Shown: positions 9,161 to 18,037, counted from the stretch's first letter. The stretch: 54,561 bases of DNA from CAIKOD01 sp035505975 (GCA_035505975.1 DATJQJ010000043.1:1-54561), one strand, 5' to 3'. Program-made: numbers and translations. Notes: a model not told the origin generated them from the letters alone.

Positions 9161-10114
9161 CTATTTCTTTGCGAGGACGGCAATCGTTTCCTTGAGGGCG
9201 TCCATCAGTTCCTTTGCCTCTTCCGGGTGCGGCCTTTCATACACGATCTTTTCCCCGGCTATCTTCTTCTTCACCAGCGCCTCCACCGAATCCCGGTACG
9301 TATCGCGGTAGTCGCCGATGGTAAAATCCCCGGAAAGATCGGAGATAATCCTTTTCGCCAGGGCAAGCTCGGCATCTTTCGGCACCGGCAGGTCGAGGAG
9401 CTCACCAAATGCCCGGGGTAACGTCACCTCGTCTGCATACCGAAGCGTCGTGAGGACAAGTCCCCCCATATAGACGTGGACGACGACAGGGTACTCCTTG
9501 GTCCTGAGCGTGATGGTCCCGACAGCAGCCCGCCCGAGTTCCTGGAGGGCGGTTACGAGCAGGTTGTAGGCTTCCTCGCTCCGGTCGGGTGTCAGGATGT
9601 AGGGAGTTTCGAAATACACGGGATCGAGAGAGAGATAATAGACGAATTTCTCGATCCTGATCTTCCGGTCTGATTCGGGGAGAAATGCTTTCAGTTCTTC
9701 GGGCTCGATCACCACATATTCCCCCTTCCTGACTTCATAACCCCTCACCGTGTCCTGCCAGGGGATCACATTGCCATCCCTCGTGCAGACCCGTTCGTAC
9801 CTCAACGGCTGACCGTCCTCCCGATGGAGGAGGCGGAACGAGAACGATCTGTCCCGTACCATGGTATGAAGTTTTATCGGGACGTTAACGAGGCCGATGG
9901 TAAGGTTTCCGCTCCAGATCGGTCTTCCTGCCTTCCCGGTGACCAGCGGGAAGGGTCTTTTGTCCTGCCCCGGGCTTCCCTCTTCCGAAGTATCGGGAAG
10001 GATCTCCTTCACAACCGTGACCGGCGTCGCATTGCCGGAACTCTTTCTGTCTTTACCAGTTGTTTTTCTCACAACTTCCCCGCTAGCTGAGTCTTCCGAT
10101 TTTCTGCCGGTCAT
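9161..10114 (-). CDS. ku: Ku-type DNA end-binding protein with N-terminal extension
   Basis: Ku forms the ring that threads onto broken DNA ends and recruits LigD. The Ku core begins about residue 63 (GRPIWSGNLTIGLVNVP) and continues through YERVCTRDGN, GYEVRKGEYVVI and YILTPD. Bacterial Ku proteins usually start at that core motif. Here the preceding 62 residues are hydrophilic (Lys, Ser, Glu, Gly) and probably disordered. The start looks real: GGAGG sits about nine bases before ATG 10114, and I see no ATG or GTG close to the core. The gene overlaps the polymerase gene by 32 bases. Confidence 0.95.
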   Translation of the reverse strand: MTGRKSEDSASGEVVRKTTGKDRKSSGNATPVTVVKEILPDTSEEGSPGQDKRPFPLVTGKAGRPIWSGNLTIGLVNVPIKLHTMVRDRSFSFRLLHREDGQPLRYERVCTRDGNVIPWQDTVRGYEVRKGEYVVIEPEELKAFLPESDRKIRIEKFVYYLSLDPVYFETPYILTPDRSEEAYNLLVTALQELGRAAVGTITLRTKEYPVVVHVYMGGLVLTTLRYADEVTLPRAFGELLDLPVPKDAELALAKRIISDLSGDFTIGDYRDTYRDSVEALVKKKIAGEKIVYERPHPEEAKELMDALKETIAVLAKK

Positions 10115-10958
10115 TAAGGATCCCCTCCCAGGGTTTTTCTTTTCTCGAAATCATCGTCCTGATATTAAAATCTTCGGGCCTGATTCCATGTTTCAGTTCG
10201 GTCCAGGAGAGCGGGGCAGATACGCTGGCCCCGGGAGTGGCACGAAGGCTGTAGGGGGCTGCCATCGTCTTTCCTTTCGCATTCTGCAGGTAATCGATAA
10301 ATATCGTGCCGGGGTCCCTCGAATGAGGAAATTCCGATACCACACGGTCAGATTCTCTCGCAATAGCCTTCCCGACCGTATGTGCATAATCCCTGATCTC
10401 GGCAAACCCGTAACCCCCGGTCAGTGGTACCGCAATGTGAAGACCTTTTTTCCCGGAAGTCTTCAGGTAGGGCTGCAATCCCTGTTCTACGAGTATTTCC
10501 CGGACCAGATGTGCAACATCGATCACATCGTCGAACGTCAGGGGGGGTTCCGGGTCGATATCGAACAGCATGAGATCAGGCGATTCGTACGAGTTGCTGG
10601 TCGAGAGCGTTGCGTGCAGTTCGATCGATGCAAGGTTTGCAAGCCAGAGCAGGGTATCAAGGTTATTGCAGAGGACGAAATGCACGTCCCGCTCTGAAGT
10701 ATCTGAGTGAATCTTAAAAATATCGACAAAATCCGGCGTGCCTGCCGGGGCGTCCTTCTCGTAAAAATCTTCCCCGGTCAGCCCTTCAGGGAACCGGTGC
10801 ATCGTGACGGGCCGGTCGTGAAGAAAAGGCAGCATTTCAGGGGCCGTCCGGATGTAATACCCGATCACCTCCTTCTTCGTTACGCCGATGCCGGGATATA
10901 ATATCTTATCAAGATTGGTAAACCTGACCCGTGTCAGTTCTCCGGGTAACTGTGCCAT
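10083..10958 (-). CDS. LigD-type polymerase/primase (stand-alone POL domain)
   Basis: This 291-residue protein matches the archaeo-eukaryotic primase-like polymerase domain of LigD, which fills gaps at joined ends, often with ribonucleotides. Visible signatures are TNLDKILYP at the N-terminus, RPVTMHRFPEG, the metal-binding LMLFDIDPEPP (DxD), TSGKKGLHI and the third acidic motif IFIDYLQN. It is the first gene of the operon with ku and lig-PE. Separate pol, ku and ligase genes of this kind are known from Methanocella; the arrangement here differs in that LIG and PE are joined. Confidence 0.94.
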   Translation of the reverse strand: MAQLPGELTRVRFTNLDKILYPGIGVTKKEVIGYYIRTAPEMLPFLHDRPVTMHRFPEGLTGEDFYEKDAPAGTPDFVDIFKIHSDTSERDVHFVLCNNLDTLLWLANLASIELHATLSTSNSYESPDLMLFDIDPEPPLTFDDVIDVAHLVREILVEQGLQPYLKTSGKKGLHIAVPLTGGYGFAEIRDYAHTVGKAIARESDRVVSEFPHSRDPGTIFIDYLQNAKGKTMAAPYSLRATPGASVSAPLSWTELKHGIRPEDFNIRTMISRKEKPWEGILNDRQKIGRLS

Positions 10959-11054
10959 CTCCCCATCCCCAAAGACAGTATTGCCGATGCCTTTCCAGGT
11001 GCAGGACTACAGGAAACAGACAAAAGACTGTTCATTTCCGTGATCGGTGGTCTG

Positions 11055-11234
11055 TCAGCCTCTCAGGTAATAGCCGATCAGGATCAGCAGGAGGCCGGTA
11101 TAAAACATCATCGCCCAGGGCCACGAAAACCCGAGATTGATAGTCGAGAGGCCTTTGAGGTCCTGGAGCAGGACCAGGATAAACCCCGCTACGAAACAGA
11201 CGAGGCTGATATCTTTTTTAACACTCTTATCCAT
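11055..11234 (-). CDS. small membrane protein, 59 residues, unknown
   Basis: The ATG at 11234 has an excellent GGAGGT site at 11240-11245. The translation begins MDKSVKKDISLVCFVAGFIL and ends with MFYTGLLLILIGYYLRG. Two hydrophobic stretches (about residues 10-23 and 41-56) are separated by LKGLSTINLGFSWPW, suggesting a two-pass membrane miniprotein. The coding signal (good ribosome site, sensible hydropathy) is convincing, but I do not recognise a family. It lies between the end-joining operon and the cobalamin cluster, on the same strand as both. Confidence 0.7.
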   Translation of the reverse strand: MDKSVKKDISLVCFVAGFILVLLQDLKGLSTINLGFSWPWAMMFYTGLLLILIGYYLRG

Positions 11235-11396
11235 TCATTACCTCCGGATCTGGATAATAGATATCGACAGAAGTCCGGTATATGTATTTCGCCCGGTTTA
11301 TGCCCGGTCATCCTGGATGTCCGATATACAGGGACCAACGCACAAATAGCCTGACCTGAGACGCGATCGGGTGCACCCGCGATCACCGGTCCCGGA

Positions 11397-11978
11397 TCAG
11401 AAGTCTCCGATCAGGAGAGAAAACAGTATTGAACCAGGGATCGGCGGTTCCCTGCACGACCCGATCCTGATCTGCTCGTCGGGGTAACCGAGATCTTCGC
11501 AGACTGCGATTTTTGTATCCCGGTAACCGTGAACCAGTGACTCTGCAAGCCCCGTTACTTCGAAACCAGGATCGGCAAGGAGGAATACAATTTTTCCCCG
11601 CAACAATTCCTTCATCGTCTCCGCACAAGCCGTCCCGTGGTCCCGTCCATGGGCGAGAACGACCGATATCCGGGCGAGCGGGACGCCGAGCCGGGCAGCC
11701 GTCACCTGGAGAGAAGAGATCCCGGGTATCACGTCTCCGCTAAGGTTTCCAAGGCCGGCGAGCATCGGGTCTCCCGTTGAGAGGACTACAGAGTCCCGGG
11801 GGAGACTCCCGAGGTTTTTGTAATCCCTGATCTCTTCGACCCTGCAATCGCTCCGGATGTACTCCTTCACCATTGCAATCGCCCGTTCCGACCCGTAGAT
11901 TTTTTCTGCTCCCCTGATTGCAAGGATTGCTTCCCTCGTAAGCATCCCAGGCCCGCATCCTGTCCCCACTATTTTCAT
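11397..11978 (-). CDS. cbiE: cobalt-precorrin-7 C5-methyltransferase CbiE
   Basis: This is a tetrapyrrole methylase of 193 residues and the last gene of the corrin-ring run. It starts with IVGTGCGPGMLT (the family glycine-rich N-terminus) and carries VVLSTGDPMLAGLG and VIPGISSLQVTAARLG, the SAM-binding loops of the CbiE branch. CbiE methylates C5 of the ring and works with CbiT, which lies six genes upstream; in many bacteria the two are fused as CobL. The ATG overlaps the cbiD stop as ATGA. Confidence 0.92.
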   Translation of the reverse strand: MKIVGTGCGPGMLTREAILAIRGAEKIYGSERAIAMVKEYIRSDCRVEEIRDYKNLGSLPRDSVVLSTGDPMLAGLGNLSGDVIPGISSLQVTAARLGVPLARISVVLAHGRDHGTACAETMKELLRGKIVFLLADPGFEVTGLAESLVHGYRDTKIAVCEDLGYPDEQIRIGSCREPPIPGSILFSLLIGDF

Positions 11979-13003
11979 CCAGGACCCCTCCTGAAGTCGG
12001 CGGTGTCGTACTGCACTCTCCCGTCCCTGTCGAACAACACCACCCTGATCGCGGGGTACCGGGTGCGGTACATCTCGAGGGCATTGATGATTTTATCTTC
12101 ATGATCGGGACGGTACATCAGTTCTTCCACCGTTGGGCACGATGTGCCTTCCAGGACACCCGGGCAGATGAAACGGATAATAAGCCCTGGAAGACCGGCA
12201 ACGATTACCTCTCCGGTCGCACAGGCAAGAGCCGTCCCGATATTATTGCCGATGAGCACGGGTTCGTGATCCGGGAAGTGGATCCTTGCAAATGAAAGAC
12301 CCGTCCGTCCCGTTGTCAGTGCCACCTTCCTGGCACTCCTCACCCGGTCGAGCACGGAGGCCTCGAGATGATCGTCCCAGGGCTCGACAAGCCCGGTAGA
12401 ACCGAGGATGGAAATTCCTCCTTCGATCCCCATCCTGGGGTTCAGTGTTTTCGCGGCGGTCGATTCGCCTTCCGGTGCCGATATCTCTACGTCAACGCCA
12501 GGCATGCCGGTACTGTCGAGCCCTTCCCGTATCGATCCGAGGATCTCGTTCATGGCGGGGTTACTGATGGCGGGATCACCTTTCTTATATCGCGGCGTAT
12601 CCCGATTGAACCGGCCTATTCCGGCACCTGCACGAATACGGACACCTGGCCCGGAAACCGCTGCCTGGGCATGGATTGTTATTCCTGCCGTGACGTCGAG
12701 TGGATAGTCCCCGGCGTATTTTCTGCAGGAGGCCTTCCCCTGGGGACCAACCAAAACCGGAACGGTAACTGCAACCCCGGCCGGAGTCGTTATCGTCACC
12801 GTCGCAGGGCGGCCGGTGATGGAGAGGACCGCAGCTTTACATGCCGCTGCGGCGGTCGTTCCCGTAGTATAGCCACGCCTGAGCACCGAACCATCGGACG
12901 TCAGGACTGCGAGCCCTGCTGATACCATGGGCAGCAGTCCCGGTTCCCGGCAGGCAGCAACCCATTTTTCCGGATATTCAAACCCGCTGACAGGGTCTTT
13001 CAT
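11975..13003 (-). CDS. cbiD: cobalt-precorrin-5B C1-methyltransferase CbiD
   Basis: CbiD methylates C1 of cobalt-precorrin-5B in the anaerobic cobalamin pathway. The 342-residue protein shows the typical archaeal N-terminus MKDPVSGFEYPEKW and the family signature LRRGYTTGTTAAAACKAA, with LTTGRTGLSFA and LIGNNIGTALA further on. It is placed between cbiC and cbiE, overlapping cbiE by four bases. Confidence 0.95.
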   Translation of the reverse strand: MKDPVSGFEYPEKWVAACREPGLLPMVSAGLAVLTSDGSVLRRGYTTGTTAAAACKAAVLSITGRPATVTITTPAGVAVTVPVLVGPQGKASCRKYAGDYPLDVTAGITIHAQAAVSGPGVRIRAGAGIGRFNRDTPRYKKGDPAISNPAMNEILGSIREGLDSTGMPGVDVEISAPEGESTAAKTLNPRMGIEGGISILGSTGLVEPWDDHLEASVLDRVRSARKVALTTGRTGLSFARIHFPDHEPVLIGNNIGTALACATGEVIVAGLPGLIIRFICPGVLEGTSCPTVEELMYRPDHEDKIINALEMYRTRYPAIRVVLFDRDGRVQYDTADFRRGPG

Positions 13004-13059
13004 TATTCCTGGCTGAAGTCCGTTTAATTCCAGGGAACGGAAACCCTGTGGTAATGGGG

Positions 13060-13728
13060 TTACGGACGTACGTCCGCCAGTTCCGCATGGATCGTAATGA
13101 TCTCGTTTATCGCCGCGACTGCCACCGGGGTCCCCCCTCTCGTACCCTCAGTGGAAATTGAGGGTACTGCGATCTCCCGGAGCAGTTCCTTGGATTCTTT
13201 TGCATTTACGAAACCGACCGGAGTTCCGACGACCAGTGCCGGGTGAAATCCTCCCCTGATGCCATGGCATACCGTGATCAGGGAAGAAGGAGCATTGCCG
13301 ATCACAACTATCGCACCGTTAATCCTCGGTCCAAGGTTGATAAAACCCCGGGAGGTCCGGGTAATCCCTTGTTCCGCGGCACCCTGGTCGAAGTCGAGGG
13401 CACAAATGATTGCACTGTGATGCCCTTTCTTCTGAATACCGACCTGGACCATCCTGATGTCGGTGATTATCGGGGCTCCGTCCGAAAGGGCGCGCAGGCC
13501 CGCCACCACCGGGTCACTGTCGAACCTGATCAGGTCTGCCATCGCAAAATCGCCTACGGCAATGGAGCACCGTTGCCTGACCCGGTCTTCGTACCCTTCA
13601 TTTCCTATCGTCTCCCTGGCAAGTGTCCTGCTCCTTGCCGAGATCTCGTATGCCTCTTTCGTCGTGGCCCCAAGGTCAGTATACGTATTTCCTGTGGTAG
13701 CCCCGTTGTGTAATGATTCCCTTGACAT
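13060..13728 (-). CDS. cbiC: cobalt-precorrin-8 methylmutase CbiC
   Basis: CbiC moves the C11 methyl group to C12, giving cobyrinic acid. The family core is clear: RQRCSIAVGDFAMADL, DIRMVQVGI, GNAPSSLITV and GFVNAKESKELL, with the catalytic His region in the last third. The frame is open well upstream, but the ATG at 13728 has GGGAG at the right distance and gives 222 residues, the normal size. It overlaps the 3' end of cbiH by 53 bases, the deepest overlap in this cluster. In cobalamin neighbourhoods of other methanogens cbiC often leads or ends the run; here it lies between cbiH and cbiD. Confidence 0.92.
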   Translation of the reverse strand: MSRESLHNGATTGNTYTDLGATTKEAYEISARSRTLARETIGNEGYEDRVRQRCSIAVGDFAMADLIRFDSDPVVAGLRALSDGAPIITDIRMVQVGIQKKGHHSAIICALDFDQGAAEQGITRTSRGFINLGPRINGAIVVIGNAPSSLITVCHGIRGGFHPALVVGTPVGFVNAKESKELLREIAVPSISTEGTRGGTPVAVAAINEIITIHAELADVRP

Positions 13729-14455
13729 GATCTCCCATGCTCCATATTCTGCTCTCGGTCCCGCCGATGAATACCGTGGAATGCATATCCACGCGTTCCT
13801 CGACCGAGGCCGCTTCCCCAAGTGTTGTAACGATAATCTCTTCTTCACTCCGATAGGCGTTTTTGACGATTGCAAGAGGCGTCGCTGCAGGGAGGTGGTC
13901 TGAGGCGATCCTGACTGCCATTGCGAAGTTATGAGGCCTCCCCCTGCTCCGCGGATTGTACAGCACAACCGGGATGCCTATGGAGAATGCGGCTTTCAGT
14001 CTTTGCTCGATTACCTCGCGGGGGGTCAGGAGGTCAGACAGGCTGATGACACAGAAATCTCCCGAAAGAGGCGACCCGAGTCTCGACGCCCCGGCATTTG
14101 CCGCAGTAACCCCCGGGACGATCCGGACATCGATCCTTTCGCCGCTTTTCTCGAGGATCTCGAGCACGATTCCCGCCATTCCATATACGCCCGGGTCCCC
14201 GCCGCTGACCATCGCGACGACATGGTTGCGGGCGAGATCCACCGCCTGAGACGCACGGTCCACCTCTTTCCCCATGGCGCTCCTGATCACCTGTTTTCCT
14301 TCGATCAACGGTGCGATCGGCGTGAGATAAAAACTATTGCCGATGACGTACTCGGCATCCTTAAGTGCCTGAATGGCATCCATCGTCATCAGACCTGTTG
14401 AGCCGGGGCCGGTTCCGACGATATAGAGTTTCCCTGGGTCATCGTGCGATGGCAA
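13676..14455 (-). CDS. cbiH: cobalt-factor III / precorrin-3B C17-methyltransferase CbiH
   Basis: CbiH methylates C17 and drives ring contraction in the anaerobic route. Signatures are LYIVGTGPGSTGLMT at the N-terminus, MVSGGDPGVYGMAG and IVPGVTAANAGASRLG, then LYNPRSRGRPHNF, which is characteristic of CbiH/CobJ. The start is TTG at 14455 with GGAAGGTGA just upstream, and it overlaps cbiG by 17 bases. Length 259 is normal. Confidence 0.94.
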   Translation of the reverse strand: MPSHDDPGKLYIVGTGPGSTGLMTMDAIQALKDAEYVIGNSFYLTPIAPLIEGKQVIRSAMGKEVDRASQAVDLARNHVVAMVSGGDPGVYGMAGIVLEILEKSGERIDVRIVPGVTAANAGASRLGSPLSGDFCVISLSDLLTPREVIEQRLKAAFSIGIPVVLYNPRSRGRPHNFAMAVRIASDHLPAATPLAIVKNAYRSEEEIIVTTLGEAASVEERVDMHSTVFIGGTESRIWSMGDHVKGIITQRGYHRKYVY

Positions 14456-15311
14456 CGGTCACCTTCCCGAATACTTTTTTCTTCATAACGAGTTCCTTTT
14501 TATCAGATACGGCAAGTGCCGCTGGTTCTGCGACTGCAGGAAGACCTATCCGGCCTGCTCCGGATGGGCTTGCCTGTCCCTGCGCCCTGATTGTAACGTC
14601 GTCAAGGAAGATGAGATTACCGCCTATCGACTCGACGGCAGAGACAAGCCCTGTTTCACCAATTTTTTTTTCAGTCGTTGCGAATATCATCACTTCGTCG
14701 GACCCGATCCCGGCTTCTTTGAGGGCCTCTTCGATAGCCCGGATGGCTTCTTCCGGGGTGACACCCCTGCGGCATCCCAGTCCAACCGTATATGCCCCCT
14801 TTCTCGAGAGAAACGATACCCCGGGGTCTGCGAGGACCACTGCCGGTCCCCTGACACGGTACACCCGGGTTATTCCATCAAGGATGCCTGCATTCGATAC
14901 CCGCGTCGAGGGCCTGTTAACGACCTGCATCTCCTCGTCCGCTGCTATTACTTCAACAGAACGGAGACCTCTCGTTTCAGTAGCCGTAGTGATGACAGGC
15001 CTGATGCCGAGGATGGAGAGTTCGCGTGCCAGTTCATTGGCCCCATGGTGCCCCCCGATGACAGGTATGGCAAATGCCATGTCCGGACTTACAACGACCA
15101 CTGCAGGATCGGTCCACTTGTCGACAAGGAGCGGGGCGATCTTACGGACGACGATCCCCGTAGCCATGACGGCAATGATTCTCCGGTATTGCGAGAAGGC
15201 GATGGCGAAAGCATCGGGTTCGTAGCCGAGGAGGTCGGCATTGAGTTTCCATGCGATCTGTTCGGCAGCGGCTTCGAATCTCTCCGGTGCGATGACAACC
15301 GTATCGCTCAT
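14439..15311 (-). CDS. cbiG: cobalt-precorrin-5A hydrolase CbiG
   Basis: CbiG opens the delta-lactone of cobalt-precorrin-5A and releases acetaldehyde. The central ATGIVVRKIAPLL, VIGGHHGANELA and the C-terminal VGLGCRRGVTPEEAI are family hallmarks, covering the N-terminal, linker and C-terminal CbiG regions. I chose the ATG at 15311, which overlaps the cbiF stop as ATGA and gives 290 residues; the longer open frame upstream runs through cbiF in a different frame and is not protein-like. Confidence 0.94.
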   Translation of the reverse strand: MSDTVVIAPERFEAAAEQIAWKLNADLLGYEPDAFAIAFSQYRRIIAVMATGIVVRKIAPLLVDKWTDPAVVVVSPDMAFAIPVIGGHHGANELARELSILGIRPVITTATETRGLRSVEVIAADEEMQVVNRPSTRVSNAGILDGITRVYRVRGPAVVLADPGVSFLSRKGAYTVGLGCRRGVTPEEAIRAIEEALKEAGIGSDEVMIFATTEKKIGETGLVSAVESIGGNLIFLDDVTIRAQGQASPSGAGRIGLPAVAEPAALAVSDKKELVMKKKVFGKVTVAIAR

Positions 15312-16024
15312 GAGTAGAGGACCGACCTCCTGTGCCCGATGTGGGCATTGCCGACCGCCTCGCCGATAAAGAGCAACGCCGTGCGTTCTATCCCTTCGGC
15401 ACGGGTTTTCCGGGCGATGTCCTCCACGGTTCCCCTGACGATCTTCTGGTCGGGCCAAGTCGCATGGTAAACGACTGCGGCAGGGGTCTCTCCCGGGTAT
15501 GCCACCTTGGCAAGCACTTCTTCGAGCTGGCCGGTCCCGAGGAAGACGACCATGGTGGTATTGTGAGCAGAAAGCTCCCTGATCTGGTCCGATTCGAGAG
15601 TTTTTCCAGCCGGACGGGTGATGATCACGCTTTCGGACACCCCTTTAAGGGTCAGTTGTGCCCCGAGAGCCGCAGCAGCCCCGAACATTGAAGAAACTCC
15701 CGGGACAACGACCGTTTCGATCCCCTGCGACCCGAGCAGTTCCATCTGTTCAACGATTGCCCCGTACAGCGAGGGGTCCCCTGAATGCAACCGTACGACC
15801 AGTTTTCCTTCCCGTGCCGGGACTGCCATCGCCGGCACCAGTTCCTCGAGCGACATCCCCCAGCTGTCGAGCTTCACCGGAGCCGGGGATTCGGCGATGA
15901 GAACCGGGTTGACGAGCGAGCCGGTATAGATCAGCACATCGGCCCTGCTGATCAGGTCATGTCCCTTCACCGTGATCAGCCCGGGGTCTCCGGGCCCGGC
16001 ACCGACAAAAAAGACCTCAGGCAT
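15308..16024 (-). CDS. cbiF: cobalt-precorrin-4 C11-methyltransferase CbiF
   Basis: CbiF methylates C11. The signatures are VFFVGAGPGDPGLITVKG, the GSLVNP and LDSWGMSLEE segments typical of CbiF/CobM, VRLHSGDPSLYGAIVEQ and VVPGVSSMFGAAAALG. I chose the ATG at 16024, preceded by GGGAG seven bases upstream and ten bases after the cbiL stop; an ATG eight codons earlier would run into cbiL and lacks such a site. Length is 238 residues. Confidence 0.95.
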   Translation of the reverse strand: MPEVFFVGAGPGDPGLITVKGHDLISRADVLIYTGSLVNPVLIAESPAPVKLDSWGMSLEELVPAMAVPAREGKLVVRLHSGDPSLYGAIVEQMELLGSQGIETVVVPGVSSMFGAAAALGAQLTLKGVSESVIITRPAGKTLESDQIRELSAHNTTMVVFLGTGQLEEVLAKVAYPGETPAAVVYHATWPDQKIVRGTVEDIARKTRAEGIERTALLFIGEAVGNAHIGHRRSVLYS

Positions 16025-16034
16025 CGTCTCCCTT

Positions 16035-16649
16035 TCACATGCCCGCATAGAGGATGCTCATGTAGTCGCTGGTGTCCGGTATTTCTTCACCGCGGTATAC
16101 CCGCATATCGGAGAAGAACATCCTCTCTACGAGTATAAACGTCCGGTATCCCTCGGAACGGAGGACATTTACCGTTTCACGTGGCTTTTTTACCTTCAGG
16201 ACGATCCTGCAGCCGGGATCACCCCCGTCGGTAACATAAAATCCTCCGGAAAGCGAGACCCCCGACACCGCCGCAAACGCGGTGATCGCACTGACCCCGG
16301 GCTCCGAGGTGCACACGATATCGGGGTACCGTTCGCCCATTACCCCTGCAAGGCGCGAGAATGTCGAAAAAAAGTTCGGGTCGCCAAGTATTCCTAAAAC
16401 AGCCAGTCCGGTCCCGGCTACCGTTGCGATGGCATCGGCATTTTTTTCCATGCACCGCTGGATTTCTTCTTCGTTATCGGTCATCGGGAAATCGAGGACT
16501 ACCGCATCCCTGTAGGGAGCGACCAGTTCTTTCGCGATTGAGCCCGGGACGAATACTGAATCGGCCTCTTTAAGCAGTCTCACCGCCTTGAGGGTCAGGA
16601 GTTCAGGGTCGCCGGGGCCAAGTCCGAGCCCTACGAGCACGGAGGACAC
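16035..16649 (-). CDS. cbiL: cobalt-factor II C20-methyltransferase CbiL
   Basis: CbiL adds the C20 methyl group to cobalt-factor II, the first committed methylation of the cobalt-early route after precorrin-2. It has the family N-terminus VLVGLGLGPGDPELLTLKA, GILGDPNFFSTFSRL and SEPGVSAITAFAA, followed by the RMFFSDMRVY segment near the end. The start is GTG at 16649, overlapping cbiT by 19 bases. At 204 residues it is somewhat short for the family (about 220-240) but complete. Confidence 0.93.
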   Translation of the reverse strand: MSSVLVGLGLGPGDPELLTLKAVRLLKEADSVFVPGSIAKELVAPYRDAVVLDFPMTDNEEEIQRCMEKNADAIATVAGTGLAVLGILGDPNFFSTFSRLAGVMGERYPDIVCTSEPGVSAITAFAAVSGVSLSGGFYVTDGGDPGCRIVLKVKKPRETVNVLRSEGYRTFILVERMFFSDMRVYRGEEIPDTSDYMSILYAGM

Positions 16650-17179
16650 CCCCCGACGACGATATATACGGGGTCGAGAGGTTTGAACATGATACCGCCG
16701 GCCAGGGTGTGGGATTTCCCGACCTGGAGGTGCAGTGCCTCTTTAAAAATTCCCAGTTGCTCCATGGTATTTATCGCAAGATTTAAGGTATCTATCTTTA
16801 CTGCGTTAACGACGATTGAACGGGTATGGAACGTATGAAGGATACGGAGCACCCGGTCGAGGTTGCCGGAGCCGCCGATGAAGGCGCAGTCTATCCGGTC
16901 GATGGTAGGGAGGATGTCTATCGCTTCACCGCAGAACAACTCGATATTTTCCGCACCTGCGGATTCAGCCTTCTCGCGGGCCAGAGCGATCGCTTCTTTT
17001 CTCCGATCTATAGCGTAGACCTTCATGGCGACTGAGGATACTTCCAGAGAGATCTTTCCGGTGCCGCACCCGATATCGGCAAAAACATCGCTTTCGTTTA
17101 TTCCCAATTTGAAGAGCGAAAGTGCCATCACCTCGTCTTTTGTGGGTCCGCCCGAGAGTGCCATCTTCCCGTAAAACAA
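16631..17179 (-). CDS. cbiT: cobalt-precorrin-6B C15-methyltransferase (decarboxylating) CbiT
   Basis: CbiT methylates C15 and decarboxylates the C12 acetate. It is a class I SAM enzyme, unlike its neighbours: GPTKDEVMALSL then the SAM loop FADIGCGTGKISLEVS, with AFIGGSGNLDRVL in the second half. The start is uncertain. TTG at 17179 keeps the FYGKM segment that resembles the family N-terminus; an ATG at 17164 would remove five residues. Neither has a strong ribosome site. The gap of about 100 bases to cobA may contain regulatory sequence. Confidence 0.92.
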   Translation of the reverse strand: MFYGKMALSGGPTKDEVMALSLFKLGINESDVFADIGCGTGKISLEVSSVAMKVYAIDRRKEAIALAREKAESAGAENIELFCGEAIDILPTIDRIDCAFIGGSGNLDRVLRILHTFHTRSIVVNAVKIDTLNLAINTMEQLGIFKEALHLQVGKSHTLAGGIMFKPLDPVYIVVGGCPPCS

Positions 17180-17281
17180 GGGCGTCGTAGGTAATAATGC
17201 TTGTTTAAAACAGGGAAACAGGAGAGAGTCCGGTGGGATCGGAGGCCTTTCCGGTGACGGATGGCGTAAACGTCCCGCCGG

Positions 17282-18037
17282 TCAGCCACGGGTGACGAAC
17301 GACTGCCGGCCCTCGTTATAGAGCCTGACGACATCCCCGATGACAATGATCGCGGGGGGTTCTACGCCCCGGTCCCGGGCCTGCACGGCGATCGTTCGAA
17401 GCATTCCGCTCGTGACCCGCTGGTCTTCCCGGAGCCCCCGTTCGATAACGGCCACGGGCGTTTCCGGATCTTTTCCGTTCGAGACCAGCATCTCCACAAT
17501 CTTTGGAAGGTTCTTCACCCCCATGAGGACGACGATGGTGCCCCTGCTCCGTGCAAGGAGTTGCCAGTCGAGGGCGCTTTCCCCTTTCGACGGGTCTTCG
17601 TGCCCGGTCAGGATAGTCACCATGGAGGCGTACTTCCGGTGGGTCAGGGGAATTCCAACGGCGGCAGGGACGGCGACCGCGCTCGATATACCCGGGACGA
17701 TCTCGACAGGAATACCTTCGGCAAGCAGTACTTCGAGTTCTTCTCCGCCCCGTCCGAAGACGAACGGGTCTCCCCCCTTCAGCCTGACAACCTGCTTTCC
17801 CTCGTTCGCATGCCTGACCATGATATCCTCGATCTCGGCCTGTTCCAGGGTATGATTGCTCCCATATTTCCCGCAGTCGATCTTCTCGGCTGTGGCGGGA
17901 AGCGAATTGATTATTTCCTCGCCCGGAAGCTGGTCGTAGAGAATGACATCGGCTGTTCCGATGAGTTCTTTCGCCCTGACCGTGAGGAGAGCAGTCCCCC
18001 CGGGTCCCGAGCCGACAAGATACACTTTACCTTTCAT
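17282..18037 (-). CDS. cobA: uroporphyrinogen-III C-methyltransferase (SUMT)
   Basis: The enzyme methylates uroporphyrinogen III twice to precorrin-2, the branch point for siroheme, F430 and cobalamin in methanogens. Signatures are VYLVGSGPGGTALLTVRA, LYDQLPGEEI, VVRLKGGDPFVFGRGGEE and VPGISSAVAVPA, all standard for SUMT. Length 251 fits the monofunctional enzyme. Its partner dehydrogenase is the separate sirC gene at the head of the run. Confidence 0.95.
   Translation of the reverse strand: MKGKVYLVGSGPGGTALLTVRAKELIGTADVILYDQLPGEEIINSLPATAEKIDCGKYGSNHTLEQAEIEDIMVRHANEGKQVVRLKGGDPFVFGRGGEELEVLLAEGIPVEIVPGISSAVAVPAAVGIPLTHRKYASMVTILTGHEDPSKGESALDWQLLARSRGTIVVLMGVKNLPKIVEMLVSNGKDPETPVAVIERGLREDQRVTSGMLRTIAVQARDRGVEPPAIIVIGDVVRLYNEGRQSFVTRG

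Noticed and set aside
13729..13968. N-terminal extension of CbiC up to 13968
   Set aside because: The extra 80 codons coincide with cbiH coding sequence in another frame and are not family-like; the ATG at 13728 has a proper ribosome site.
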